Source: Lachnospiraceae bacterium | GTDB taxonomy: Bacteria; Bacillota; Clostridia; Lachnospirales; Anaerotignaceae | NCBI GenBank assembly: GCA_019422065.1 | Contig: JAHZEA010000009.1 | Location: 1 to 64,000 of the forward strand | Length of the DNA: 64,000 nucleotides | Direction: 5' to 3' | Shown here: piece after piece, positions 1-8,651 of the stretch | Layout: each line of letters opens with the position of its first letter | How positions within the stretch are numbered: the first letter of the stretch is position 1 | The notes under the pieces: generated by a model | What the model was told of the DNA's origin: nothing | The model's database searches: none | What the model saw: only the letters and a program-made list of their open reading frames with translations | Program-made: the position numbers and the translations under genes

Positions 1-555
1 AAAATGGAAGTAATTAGCCTTCTGCTGGATTTTTGTGTTGAAAGAGGCCACCGGAATATGCGCTATATTGAAAGCGTAGCTATTGACTGGTGCGAAAGCG
101 GTATAAACACGGCTGAGGCGGCAAAAGAACGCATAAAGGCTTATAACGGCATTTACAGGCAGATTATGCGTGCTATGGGCCAAAATAACAGAGAGCCGGT
201 TCAAAAAGAAATAGACTACATGAAAAAATGGAACGAAGTTTACAAAATGCCAATAGAAATAATAGAATTGGCCTGTGACAGAACGGTTATTGGCATAGGT
301 AAGCCGTCTTTTGGTTATGCTGATAAAATACTTCTTTCTTGGTATAAGGCCGGAGTAAAAACATTAAAAGATGTGGAAAACATGGACAGGCTTTATGCCG
401 AAAGCAAAAAACAAAAGCAAAATACGGACAATACGCCTAAACAAAGTGTAAACCGTGTAACTAATAAATTTACCAACTATAGTCAAAGGGAATATGATTA
501 TTCCGAGATAGAAAGACTTGAGATACAAAGGCTTAAAGCGGAGGGGAAGAACTAA
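1..555 (+). CDS. DnaD-domain replication protein, 5' partial
   Basis: The frame is open to the first base of the window, so the ATG at 4 is probably internal and the N-terminus is missing. Two repeats resembling DnaD/DnaB-like C-terminal domains are visible: an incomplete one at residues 15-45 and a full one at about 72-125 with the family's Y..K.L..WY.AG pattern. A charged, Gln/Asn-rich tail follows. In Firmicutes such proteins act with a DnaC/DnaI-type ATPase in helicase loading during primosome assembly, and such an ATPase follows directly with no gap. Domain identity is fairly secure. Whether this is chromosomal dnaD or a phage-type copy cannot be told from this fragment. Confidence 0.8.
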   Translation, partial: KMEVISLLLDFCVERGHRNMRYIESVAIDWCESGINTAEAAKERIKAYNGIYRQIMRAMGQNNREPVQKEIDYMKKWNEVYKMPIEIIELACDRTVIGIGKPSFGYADKILLSWYKAGVKTLKDVENMDRLYAESKKQKQNTDNTPKQSVNRVTNKFTNYSQREYDYSEIERLEIQRLKAEGKN

Positions 556-1554
556 ATGCCTGACAGAAGCGATGTTTATAAGCAGGTAATTAAATATTTT
601 GACTCACTTAGAACAAATGAGCAATCATACCTTAGGCAGAAAAGAGAAGAAGTATATGCCGCATGCCCTAGAGTGCGCCAGATAGAAAACGAAATATCAA
701 TTTTAGGCATAACAGCGGCTAAAAACGCCATAGAATCCAAAACGCCAACACAGGATATAATTGAGCTTAAAGAAAAAATGGACTCTCTTAAGGCGGAAAA
801 AATACAGGTAATGAAAAGCGCCGGATTTGACCCAGACTGCCTTAATATAAATTATAAATGTGAAAAATGCCAAGATACAGGATTTGTCGGTCAAAGGGAG
901 TGTTCCTGTTTTACACAAAAGTTAGTTGAAATGGCCTACAGCAGTTCTAACATGCGTGAAATAACATCTGACGAAAATTTCGATAATTTTAATATAAATT
1001 ATTACAGTAACGAAACAGAAGAAGGCGCCATAATGTCGCCTAAAGAAAACATGCAGATTATACTGAGTGTATGCCTTGAGTTTACTAAAAATTTCAGCAA
1101 AAAAAAGGATAACCTGCTTTTTTACGGTGGCCCGGGACTGGGAAAAACTTTCCTTTGCAGCTGTATAGCACGGGAGATACTTGATAAAGGCTATACCGTT
1201 TTTTACGCAACAGCTCCGCAGCTTTTTAAAACAATAGAAAAAGAGCGGTTTAGCCGCTCTCAGGATGAAGAAAGTCAAACGGGATTTTCCGATGATTTGC
1301 AGTCGGTAGATTTGCTTATAATAGACGATTTGGGTACAGAGTTTAGCACAGCTTTTACATCTTCGGAACTTTTTGACATATTAAACACAAGGCTTATTAA
1401 TAAAAAGCCGGTTATAATATCAACCAATCTTTCTGTAAGTGAGCTTCAAAACCTGTATTCCGAAAGAATAACATCAAGAATAATAGGTCAGTACAAAGTG
1501 ATGAAGTTTTTTGGCAAAGACATACGCCTTATTAAAAAATATTCTTATAAATAA
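556..1554 (+). CDS. dnaC: DnaC/DnaI-like helicase-loader ATPase
   Basis: 332 residues of the IstB/DnaC-like AAA+ family. The N-terminal third is coiled-coil-like. A Cys cluster follows (C102, C105, C116, C118), probably a zinc ribbon as in DnaI. Walker A is GGPGLGKT at 191-198 and Walker B is LLIIDD at 253-258. The start ATG abuts the stop of the DnaD-like gene, with GAGGGG ten bases upstream, so the two are translationally linked. The family loads the replicative helicase DnaB/DnaC onto DNA. An IS-type IstB protein is excluded by the DnaD neighbour and the zinc cluster. Confidence 0.88.
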   Translation: MPDRSDVYKQVIKYFDSLRTNEQSYLRQKREEVYAACPRVRQIENEISILGITAAKNAIESKTPTQDIIELKEKMDSLKAEKIQVMKSAGFDPDCLNINYKCEKCQDTGFVGQRECSCFTQKLVEMAYSSSNMREITSDENFDNFNINYYSNETEEGAIMSPKENMQIILSVCLEFTKNFSKKKDNLLFYGGPGLGKTFLCSCIAREILDKGYTVFYATAPQLFKTIEKERFSRSQDEESQTGFSDDLQSVDLLIIDDLGTEFSTAFTSSELFDILNTRLINKKPVIISTNLSVSELQNLYSERITSRIIGQYKVMKFFGKDIRLIKKYSYK

Positions 1555-1574
1555 AAATAATAAAGCAAAAAATA

Positions 1575-1614
1575 AAACGGTACGAATTTACTAAATTAAA
1601 AATTCGTACCGTTT
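1575..1614. terminator. Bidirectional intrinsic terminator
   Basis: A perfect 15-bp stem (1575-1589 with 1600-1614) and a 10-nt loop lie between convergent genes. T-rich tracts flank it on both strands, so it can end both the dnaC and the HD-protein transcripts. Confidence 0.85.
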
Positions 1615-1628
1615 GTTTATTGTTTGTT

Positions 1629-2162
1629 TCATTTTAAAATTCTAAAAAGTGCCATGAATTTTTTTTCTGCCTCAGAAAAAGGCACAAATGAAAAATCCGG
1701 ATTTGATTTAATAATGGGCTCGCTGTCGAATAATTTTTCCCCTGTAAAGTGCAGAAATTCGTGATACAAAAGGGCATCGTCTATCTCTTTAACCTGCTTT
1801 AATTCTTTTTCGTTAGGAACGGCGCCGGAGTACTTTTCATAAACAGTGTTTTGTATAGTTTTTTCTATATCCATGTACTGAGGAATATGCTTTTTAACCG
1901 GCCGAATTATATCGGCTATATAAGCTTCACTGGCGTCATGGAGCAGGCACAAAAGAGCCGTGTTTTTGTCTAAATCCCGGCAGAGGGCTTCTTCACAGCA
2001 GTGAATAGAGTGCTGGCATACAGAGTAAAACTCCGGAAAATGGCCGTTTGCTCTTACCGAAAGGGATAAAGCATGAGCTATGTCTTTAATGTCTATATCC
2101 TGAACATCAGGCTTCAGAGGGTTTATATGTTTTTTTGAGTAAGTGGTTATATAATCGTTCAT
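1629..2162 (-). CDS. HD-domain phosphohydrolase (YfbR-like)
   Basis: 177 residues with the metal-binding signature of HD hydrolases: H51, the H75-D76 doublet within LLHDASEAY, and E79. The HD domain fills most of the protein, with a variable helical C-terminus. Closest visible resemblance is to small HD proteins such as 5'-deoxynucleotidase YfbR. The substrate (nucleotide or other phosphate monoester) is inferred only. The start is supported by GGAGG seven bases upstream. It is monocistronic, between a shared terminator and the purE terminator. Confidence 0.75.
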   Translation of the reverse strand: MNDYITTYSKKHINPLKPDVQDIDIKDIAHALSLSVRANGHFPEFYSVCQHSIHCCEEALCRDLDKNTALLCLLHDASEAYIADIIRPVKKHIPQYMDIEKTIQNTVYEKYSGAVPNEKELKQVKEIDDALLYHEFLHFTGEKLFDSEPIIKSNPDFSFVPFSEAEKKFMALFRILK

Positions 2163-2234
2163 TTTGGCCTCCGAAAATCAAGTTGTTTATATAATATGCG
2201 CCGCTAAAAGTTTTGTCAACGGTGCAAAAAAAAT

Positions 2235-2256
2235 AAAGCCTTATTTTAAGGCCTTA
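2235..2256 (-). terminator. Terminator of purE
   Basis: Read on the minus strand, AAGGCCTTA and TAAGGCTTT form a stem with one bulge, followed by a long T-rich run. It lies 17 bases beyond the purE stop codon. Confidence 0.7.
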
Positions 2257-2272
2257 TTTTTATGGTATGTAT

Positions 2273-2794
2273 TTATTTTTTCATGCATTCAATATAAGCG
2301 GCATACTTAATTTCCTCAAGTTTTTCGGCTTTTTTAAGCACCATGTCCTCAAGACCTTTTTTAAAGTCCTGAACTTTGTTGTATATCTTTTCATCTGAAG
2401 CGCCTAAAATCTGTGCCGCAAGTATTCCGGCGTTTTGTGCACCGTTAATTGCAACAGTTGCAACAGGTATTCCCGGCGGCATTTGGCAGATTGAATAAAG
2501 TGAGTCAACACCGCTTAATGTTGATGTTTTAACAGGCACACCTATAACAGGCACGCTTGTCATAGCCGCTGTCATGCCCGGAAGATGTGCCGCACCGCCT
2601 GCTCCGGCTATTATAACTTTAATACCGCGCTCATGTGCTTTGTGTGCGTACTCATACATTCTATCCGGTGTTCTGTGGGCGGAAATAACAGTAAGCTCAT
2701 AAGGAATTTCCAGCTTGTCAAGGAGTTTTGCCGCCTCGCTCATAACAGGAAGGTCGGAATCACTGCCCATTATAATACCTACTAATGGTTTCAT
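2273..2794 (-). CDS. purE: N5-carboxyaminoimidazole ribonucleotide mutase
   Basis: 173 residues, normal PurE length. The N-terminus has the nucleotide-binding segment MGSDSDLPVM and the SAHRTP motif with the conserved histidine near residue 40. A Gly/Ala-rich AGAGGAAHLPGM segment follows. The enzyme moves the carboxylate of N5-CAIR to give CAIR in de novo purine synthesis. Unlike usual, no other pur gene is adjacent; purE stands alone between its own terminator and a promoter region divergent from rnr. Confidence 0.95.
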   Translation of the reverse strand: MKPLVGIIMGSDSDLPVMSEAAKLLDKLEIPYELTVISAHRTPDRMYEYAHKAHERGIKVIIAGAGGAAHLPGMTAAMTSVPVIGVPVKTSTLSGVDSLYSICQMPPGIPVATVAINGAQNAGILAAQILGASDEKIYNKVQDFKKGLEDMVLKKAEKLEEIKYAAYIECMKK

Positions 2795-2845
2795 ATTTAA
2801 TCACCTCACTGTAAATTTTATCATTTATACAGCGGTATTTAAAGG

Positions 2846-2851
2846 ATTATA
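2846..2851 (-). promoter_or_regulatory. Candidate -10 box of purE promoter
   Basis: Minus-strand TATAAT about 50 bases upstream of the purE start, in AT-rich DNA shared with the divergent rnr promoter. No convincing -35 box was found. Confidence 0.4.
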
Positions 2852-2884
2852 TAACATTTTTTTGTTTTTATTTTATTGGTTATT

Positions 2885-2893
2885 TGTTATAAT
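2885..2893 (+). promoter_or_regulatory. Extended -10 promoter of rnr operon
   Basis: TGTTATAAT is a perfect extended -10 element about 40 bases before the chosen rnr ATG at 2933. The -35 region is poor, as expected for extended -10 promoters. A farther ATG at 2876 would lie upstream of this promoter, which argues against it. Confidence 0.55.
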
Positions 2894-2932
2894 AATAATG
2901 ATTACTTTCGTATCGGAAAGGCGGCGGCGTTT

Positions 2933-5110
2933 ATGGAATTTGATGAAAAACTTCTTGAAAGAAAAAAACGTATAAAGGAATTTATAAGCAGTCAGGATTA
3001 TGTGCCGCTTAAAAGAGGCGAAATGCGCATAATGCTTCAGGTGCCTAAAGAAGACCAAGACGCTTTTGAGGCTGTTATAGACTCTCTTATATCTTCCGGT
3101 GAGGTTTACGAAACAAGAAAAGGCAAAATAGTTTCAACAAAATCGGTCAATCTTTTTCCGGCAATTTTTATGTCAAACGCCAAAGGCTTTGGCTTTGCTC
3201 GGCTTGAAGACAGCAATGATAACGATATATATATTCCGCCTGAAAGCTCTCTTAACGCCATGAATAAAGATAAGGTTCTTGTGCGTATTACTGAGCCGGC
3301 ATTTGGCGGCAGACGCCCTGTAGGCGAGGTTGTAAAGATACTTTCTCAAAAAAGGGAAGGCATTGTAGGCACATTTGACGAAGGCAGAGGCTTTGGCTTT
3401 GTTGTATGTGATGACAAAAAGATAAACGATATTTTCATTCCTAAGGGCTCAACTAAAGGCGCTGTTACAGGAAGCAAAGTAGTTGTAAATATTACAAAAC
3501 GCCCGTCGCCTAATAAATGCGCCGAAGGCGAAATTGTAGAGATATTAGGCCATAAAGACGACCCGGGTGTTGATATACTTTCGGTTATACGCCAGTTTAA
3601 CCTGCCTGTTGATTACCCGGAAGATGTTTATGAGCAGACGGAAAACATGCCGGAAGATATTACAGAGGCTGAAATTGAGGGCAGAGAGGATTTAAGAAAG
3701 CTCGTAACTGTTACAATAGACGGCGATGACTCAAAGGACTTTGACGACGCCGTAAGCCTTGAAATATTAGAAAACGGACATTACCAGTTAGGCGTGCATA
3801 TTGCCGATGTAAGCCACTATGTAACAGAAGGCTCTCCGCTGGATAAAGAGGCATATAAAAGGGGCACAAGCGTTTATCTGGTAGACAGGGTTATACCTAT
3901 GATACCTCATAGGCTTTCAAACGGTATATGCTCACTTAATCCGGACTGTGACCGCCTGACTTTAAGCTGTATTATGGAAATAGACCACGACGGAAATGTT
4001 GTTAACCACCGTGTTGTAGAGTCTGTTATACATTCATCTTGCCGTATGACATATACAAAAGTTAATAATGTAATTGAGCACCACGACAAGGAACAGATGG
4101 AAGAATACGCAGACTTTGTGCCTATGCTTGAGGACATGAACGATTTAAGGCAGATTTTAAACCATAAAAGACAGCGCAGAGGCTCTGTTAACTTCGATTT
4201 TCCTGAGTCTAAAATAACACTTGATGAAAACGGAAAAGTTCTGGCTATAGGTCCTTATGAAAAGAACCTTGCCACAAACCTTATAGAAGAATTTATGCTT
4301 GTGTGCAACGAAACAATAGCAGAGGATTACTATTGGCAGGGTGTGCCTTTTGTTTTCCGTAACCACGACCAGCCGGATGAGGAAAAAATGGAAGGCCTTA
4401 AAAAGCTTATATCAGCTTTTGGCTACAGAATAAAGGGTAAAGGTGACATACACCCTAAAGAAATTCAAAGGCTTATAGAAAAAGTAAGCGGCACGCCTCA
4501 GGAGCACATTATAAGCCGTATGGTTTTAAGAAGCATGAAACAGGCTAAGTATCAGGCTGAAAATATAGGCCATTTCGGTTTGGCGGCGCAGTATTACTGT
4601 CATTTCACATCGCCTATAAGGCGTTATCCTGATTTGCAGATACACAGGATTATAAAAGAGATTATAGAAGGCCAGCTTTCATCTGAGAGGATACATCATT
4701 ACGAAAGTTTTCTTTCAGAAGCGGCTTATCACTGCTCTGTTGCTGAAAGAACAGCTGACGACGCTGAAAGAGAAACAGATAAGCTTAAAATGGCTGAATA
4801 TATGGCTGAGCGTATTGGCGAGGAATACGACGGCATTATATCCGGTGTTACAAGCTGGGGAGTTTATGTAGAGCTTAACAACACTGTTGAGGGTATGGTG
4901 CCTTTAAACGAGCTTGAAGACGATTTTTATGAGTACGAAGAAGATAAAATGCGTGTTGTAGGAAAGAGAACCGGCAGAATTTATCGCTTGGGCGATGAGG
5001 TAAGGGTTCAGGTGCTCAGAGCGGATACTCAGGCAAGAACAGTTGACTTTTTGTTTGTAGATAAAGACGATGAGGAATGTGAAAACGGAGGGGAAATAAA
5101 TGGAGATTAA
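2933..5110 (+). CDS. rnr: Ribonuclease R
   Basis: 725 residues from the ATG at 2933, chosen because GGAAAGG lies just upstream and the longer ATG at 2876 precedes the promoter. Order of domains: N-terminal winged-helix segment, two cold-shock OB folds (about 60-200), the RNB catalytic domain with the Asp-rich active site (D-SKDFDDAV and GVHIADVSHYV near 260-300), and a C-terminal S1 domain (GVTSWGVYVEL). It is a 3'-5' exoribonuclease that degrades structured RNA and acts with tmRNA/SmpB in clearing non-stop mRNAs. smpB and ssrA lie downstream, the usual grouping, here split by two inserted reductase genes. Confidence 0.93.
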   Translation: MEFDEKLLERKKRIKEFISSQDYVPLKRGEMRIMLQVPKEDQDAFEAVIDSLISSGEVYETRKGKIVSTKSVNLFPAIFMSNAKGFGFARLEDSNDNDIYIPPESSLNAMNKDKVLVRITEPAFGGRRPVGEVVKILSQKREGIVGTFDEGRGFGFVVCDDKKINDIFIPKGSTKGAVTGSKVVVNITKRPSPNKCAEGEIVEILGHKDDPGVDILSVIRQFNLPVDYPEDVYEQTENMPEDITEAEIEGREDLRKLVTVTIDGDDSKDFDDAVSLEILENGHYQLGVHIADVSHYVTEGSPLDKEAYKRGTSVYLVDRVIPMIPHRLSNGICSLNPDCDRLTLSCIMEIDHDGNVVNHRVVESVIHSSCRMTYTKVNNVIEHHDKEQMEEYADFVPMLEDMNDLRQILNHKRQRRGSVNFDFPESKITLDENGKVLAIGPYEKNLATNLIEEFMLVCNETIAEDYYWQGVPFVFRNHDQPDEEKMEGLKKLISAFGYRIKGKGDIHPKEIQRLIEKVSGTPQEHIISRMVLRSMKQAKYQAENIGHFGLAAQYYCHFTSPIRRYPDLQIHRIIKEIIEGQLSSERIHHYESFLSEAAYHCSVAERTADDAERETDKLKMAEYMAERIGEEYDGIISGVTSWGVYVELNNTVEGMVPLNELEDDFYEYEEDKMRVVGKRTGRIYRLGDEVRVQVLRADTQARTVDFLFVDKDDEECENGGEINGD

Positions 5111-6014
5111 AAAGGCGGCACTTGTGGGCTTTGGCGCTATAGGCTGTGTATATGCCAAAAACCTTATAAAAAGCATAGGCGATGATTTTGTTGTTATAGC
5201 CGGAGGAAGCAGAGCCCAAAGGATACGTTCTAAAGGCGTTATAGTAAACGGCGAGGAAGTTAAGCCAAGAGTTGTAGAGCCTGAAAGCACTGACTATAAG
5301 GCGGATTTAATTATATTTACAGTAAAAAACTATCATTTAGCTCAGGCACTCAATGATGTAAAAAATATAGTTACAGAAAACACAATTTTCTTAACGGTTC
5401 TTAATGGTGTAACAGCAAGGGACGAAATTAAAGAGGCTTACCCAAACAATACCGTTCTTTACGGCATAGGCATGGGCATAGACGCTGTTAGAAATGACGA
5501 AGGTATTAAATGCAAATGCGAAGGCACAATACAGTTTGGTGATGCCGACAATACTGTAATGAGTCCTCAGGTTAAAGCAGTTAAAGACCTTTTTGATAAG
5601 GCGGGCATAGGCAATGAGGTCTGCCCAGATATGATAAGAACAATATGGAATAAATTTATGATAAACGTAAGCACAAACCAGCTTTCAGCTATAACAGGCT
5701 GCGGCTACGGAAGCTTTCTTACAGTGCCGGAGCTTAATGACGCAATGCACCAAGTAATGACTGAAGTTATAACACTTGCCAATAAAAAAGGCATTAATTT
5801 AAAAGAAGAAGACGCTTATGCTTACGAAAAGAAGCTGGCTACATTTGACCCGGCAGGCAAAACTTCAATGCTTCAGGATGTTGAGGCAAAGCGCCATACT
5901 GAGGTTGACTATTTTGCCGGAGCAGTTATTAAATTCGGTAAAGAAGCCGGCGTTCCTACACCATGGAATGACAGAATGTATCTTCTTATAAAAACTATAG
6001 AGAGCCTTTATTAA
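5100..6014 (+). CDS. PanE/ApbA-family ketoacid reductase, copy 1
   Basis: 304 residues. An N-terminal Rossmann motif (VGFGAIGCVYA, 8-18) binds NADP(H). The ApbA middle segment is FTVKNYHLAQAL, and the C-terminal helical domain carries W-N-KF-(I/V)N, with the conserved Lys, and a later AKRHTEVDYFAG segment, as in 2-dehydropantoate 2-reductases. The ATG overlaps the end of rnr by 11 bases, with GGAGGGG just upstream, so it is translated from the rnr transcript. No panB or panC lies nearby, so a different 2-ketoacid substrate is possible. Copy 2 follows 28 bases downstream. Confidence 0.82.
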   Translation: MEIKKAALVGFGAIGCVYAKNLIKSIGDDFVVIAGGSRAQRIRSKGVIVNGEEVKPRVVEPESTDYKADLIIFTVKNYHLAQALNDVKNIVTENTIFLTVLNGVTARDEIKEAYPNNTVLYGIGMGIDAVRNDEGIKCKCEGTIQFGDADNTVMSPQVKAVKDLFDKAGIGNEVCPDMIRTIWNKFMINVSTNQLSAITGCGYGSFLTVPELNDAMHQVMTEVITLANKKGINLKEEDAYAYEKKLATFDPAGKTSMLQDVEAKRHTEVDYFAGAVIKFGKEAGVPTPWNDRMYLLIKTIESLY

Positions 6015-6042
6015 AACAAAAAGCCGAAAGGGGGCAGGCACT

Positions 6043-6963
6043 GTGGAAATTAAAAATGTGGCAATGGTAGGCTTAGGGGCAATAGGCACTGTTTTTGCAA
6101 GACACCTGATTAAAACAGCCGAAAGCTTTGCCGTTGTAGCCGGCGGCAGCAGGGGCGAAAAACTGCGCCAAAACGGCCAAATGATAAACGGTGAGCATAT
6201 AACGCCAAATGTAATAGACCCTAATGACAATAACTGGAAAGCCGATTTAGTTATATTTACTGTAAAGAATTATCAGCTGGAACAGGCTATAGAAGATGTT
6301 AAAAATATTGTATATAAAGATACAATACTTCTTACAATAATAAACGGTGTTTCCGCAAGGGACAGAATAAAAGCTTTTTATCCGGAAAATACAGTGCTTT
6401 ATGGTCTTTGTAAGACTGATGCCGAAAGGGACAAAACCGGCGGCATATACTGCTCATATGAAGGCCAGATACAATTCGGCAATGGTGATAATACTGTTAT
6501 AAGCCCCGAGGTTAAGGCAGTAAAAGATATTTTTGATAAAGCCGGAATTGACAGCGACGTGCCGCAGGATATGATGAGAGCGCTGTGGTATAAATTTATG
6601 GTAAATGTAGGTGTAAACCAGCTTTCAGCTGTAACACGCTCAGGCTATGGCGGATTTGTTAAAATACCAGAGCTTAACAATGCTTTGCGTCAGGTAATGG
6701 GCGAAGTTATAACACTTGCCAACAAAATGGGCATAAACATTACTACAGCTGACGCTAATGAGCATATAACCGGCATGGCTGACTCCGACCCAGACGGCAT
6801 GACATCAATGCTTCAGGACGTTGTATCAAGGCGTAAAACGGAAGTTGACTATTTTGCCGGTACTATGATAGAGCTGGGCAAAAAATATAACGTTCCTACA
6901 CCGTGGAACGACAGGCTTTATTTACTTATTAAAACAATAGAAAAGCTTTACGGTGCTGAATAA
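6043..6963 (+). CDS. PanE/ApbA-family ketoacid reductase, copy 2
   Basis: 306 residues and clearly paralogous to the preceding gene along the whole length: the same Rossmann motif (VGLGAIGTVFA), the same NYQLEQAIEDVKNIV block, and identical TEVDYFAG and VPTPWNDR motifs near the C-terminus. Translation starts at GTG 6043, supported by AAAGGGGGC upstream. The pair looks like a tandem duplication within the rnr-smpB unit. Divergence between the copies, for example in the loop following the GVSARD/GVTARD segment, suggests distinct substrates rather than a fresh duplication. Confidence 0.82.
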   Translation: MEIKNVAMVGLGAIGTVFARHLIKTAESFAVVAGGSRGEKLRQNGQMINGEHITPNVIDPNDNNWKADLVIFTVKNYQLEQAIEDVKNIVYKDTILLTIINGVSARDRIKAFYPENTVLYGLCKTDAERDKTGGIYCSYEGQIQFGNGDNTVISPEVKAVKDIFDKAGIDSDVPQDMMRALWYKFMVNVGVNQLSAVTRSGYGGFVKIPELNNALRQVMGEVITLANKMGINITTADANEHITGMADSDPDGMTSMLQDVVSRRKTEVDYFAGTMIELGKKYNVPTPWNDRLYLLIKTIEKLYGAE

Positions 6964-6974
6964 AAAGTATATAG

Positions 6975-6996
6975 CCGGCGTCTTTTGCGGCGCCGG
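6975..6996 (+). terminator. Weak terminator or stabilising hairpin
   Basis: CCGGCG pairs with CGCCGG across a 10-nt loop just after copy 2 of the reductases. Only a short AATTTT tail follows, so termination is probably partial. Confidence 0.4.
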
Positions 6997-7066
6997 AATT
7001 TTGCTTAAAAGTTTAATTTTGCCGAGTTTTACTTTAAATTGTAATAAAATGTAATCTAATCGTAAC

Positions 7067-7094
7067 TTGATTTTTTTATTAATTATGATACACT
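7067..7094 (+). promoter_or_regulatory. Candidate smpB promoter
   Basis: TTGATT, a 16-bp spacer and TACACT lie about 20 bases before the smpB start. It would allow smpB-ssrA transcription independent of the rnr promoter. Confidence 0.42.
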
Positions 7095-7115
7095 GTAATA
7101 ACTGGAGGTGGTATT

Positions 7116-7589
7116 GTGGCTAAAGAAAATAGCGGTAAACTGATAGCCCAAAATAAAAAGGCCTATCACGATTACTTTATTGAAGAAACTTACCAAGCCG
7201 GAATATCCCTTTCCGGTACAGAGGTTAAAAGTATGCGTGCCGGTAAATGCTCACTTAAAGAAAGCTTTATTCGCATTGAAAATGGCGAGGCTCTTATTTA
7301 CAGCATGCATATAAGCCCATATGAGCAGGGTAATATATTCAATAAAGACCCTTTAAGGACAAGACGGCTTCTTTTGCATAAAAAGGAAATAGCTAAAATA
7401 GCCAATGCCGTAGCTCAGGCAGGCTATACGGTAGTGCCTTTAAAGGTTTACTTTCATAAAAGCTTGGTTAAGGTTGATATAGGTATTGCAAAAGGTAAAA
7501 AGCTCTATGACAAGCGTGAAACAATAGCTAAAAACGACCAAAGACGTCAGGCAGAAAAGGAGTTTAAGGTTAGAAACCTTACTCTGTAA
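7116..7589 (+). CDS. smpB: tmRNA-binding protein SmpB
   Basis: 157 residues, full length for SmpB. The core begins with NKKAYHDYFIEETYQAGI and the GTEVKSMRAG motif that forms the tmRNA-binding beta barrel. The basic C-terminal tail (KLYDKRETIAKNDQRR) mimics the codon-anticodon helix in the decoding centre. It escorts alanyl-tmRNA to stalled ribosomes for trans-translation. The start is GTG, fixed by GGAGGTGG upstream. The tmRNA gene begins three bases after the stop. Confidence 0.96.
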   Translation: MAKENSGKLIAQNKKAYHDYFIEETYQAGISLSGTEVKSMRAGKCSLKESFIRIENGEALIYSMHISPYEQGNIFNKDPLRTRRLLLHKKEIAKIANAVAQAGYTVVPLKVYFHKSLVKVDIGIAKGKKLYDKRETIAKNDQRRQAEKEFKVRNLTL

Positions 7590-7592
7590 TAA

Positions 7593-7945
7593 GGGGATGT
7601 AATGGTTTCGACGGGAGTTCCAAAAACAGGGATAGCCATCCGCAGAACCGATGAGCTGCGTTAAAATCATGGGAATTTTTAAAAAATAAACGACAAAGAT
7701 TATACTTTACAGGCAGCCTAAGCGCTGTCCGTCGGCCTTTAATCTACCGCAGTTGAAGTAACCGGCGTCATGCATGCGGCCAACTTTTTCGCCAAAGCTT
7801 TGAGGCGGAAAAAGATTTATGAAGCTACTGAGGTTTGCAGCCTGCCTTTGGGCGGTAAAACGAGGGAATGTTAAAACATAGGATGTGATGGGAGAAGTCC
7901 TTGCGGCGGGGTTTTCGGACAGGGGTTCGATTCCCCTCATCTCCA
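7593..7945 (+). ncRNA. ssrA: Transfer-messenger RNA (tmRNA)
   Basis: The 5' end GGGGATG pairs with the 3' CATCTCC to give a tRNA-like acceptor stem (one G-U), and the 3' T-arm is GGTTCGATTCC. The conserved tmRNA opening GTAATGGTTTCGACGGG follows the acceptor. The tag reading frame ends at 7719-7721 (TAA), after codons for NDKDYTLQAA at 7689-7718. The terminal CCA is not encoded. The position directly after smpB supports the call. The ORFs crossing this segment are spurious. Confidence 0.96.
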
Positions 7946-7950
7946 TTAAA

Positions 7951-7980
7951 AAGCCTTTGATAAATCAAAGGCTTTTATTT
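7951..7980 (+). terminator. tmRNA terminator
   Basis: AAGCCTTTGAT pairs with ATCAAAGGCTT, followed by TTATTT, five bases past the tmRNA 3' end. Confidence 0.88.
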
Positions 7981-8036
7981 TTTGTTGTTGATTGTATGCC
8001 GTACTGTTTAAAATATTATTGGATAAAAATAGAAGA

Positions 8037-8063
8037 ACCGGGGAAAAATCCCCGGTTTTTGTT
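8037..8063 (+). terminator. Second terminator after ssrA
   Basis: ACCGGGGA and TCCCCGGT form an 8-bp GC-rich stem with a 4-nt loop and a T-tract. A weaker CGGG/CCCG hairpin follows at 8090-8103. Together they back up the tmRNA terminator. Confidence 0.75.
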
Positions 8064-8155
8064 TATGAGCAAATTTATTTATATATTAACGGGAAATTAC
8101 CCGGTTTTGTTTGTTAAAATCCAGATTAGAATTTAAACTGCCTGAAAAAGAGAAT

Positions 8156-8644
8156 TCATTTTTGTTTAAGATTGATGTTTTTACATAAAGACAAAAATTG
8201 TGATATTAACAGCGGCGGATTTTCTTTGCTTACAATGCTTATAGACTGCTTTTCTTCTAAATTAAAATACTGTATGTCTTTATTATTTAATATTCTTTCG
8301 TGGTTATCCGATATTGTGTAGCCTTCTCCCATTTGAAGCGCCATAGTTATTGCGTCTAAGCTGGATAAAAACTGGATTTTCGGATTGATTTTATACCGCA
8401 TAAGTAAATCACTGTGGGTAAGCACTTTTTGCGGTACATGTTCTTTTTTCAGGCAGTAAAGGGTCTGATTTCCAAAGTCAGCTAAACTTAAGCTTTTATT
8501 GCTGCTTAAAGGATTGTTTTTTGAAAATACAACACATTTATTAGCCTCAATAAATTCACTTGTATTAATTTTACTTATATAATAACAGTTGAAAAAACAT
8601 AAACCTATTCTATATAAATAATTTTTATGGACAGCAAAACAAAT
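8156..8644 (-). pseudogene. LysR-family regulator remnant, C-terminal part
   Basis: The minus-strand frame is open from 8644 to the stop at 8156, but an in-frame stop at 8645-8647 closes it upstream and no plausible start with a ribosome binding site is present. The translation resembles the C-terminal half of a LysR substrate-binding domain (segments such as KCVVFSKNNPL and SSLDAITMALQMGEGY). The N-terminal helix-turn-helix and the first half of the effector domain are absent. It lies eight bases downstream of the hydroxyacid dehydrogenase. I infer a regulator truncated by deletion. Confidence 0.6.
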
Positions 8645-8651
8645 TTATATT

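Noticed and set aside
7707..8136. Two ORFs of 79 and 83 codons on opposite strands across the tmRNA gene
   Set aside because: They overlap ssrA and its terminator; the RNA explains the conservation and no ribosome binding sites are present.
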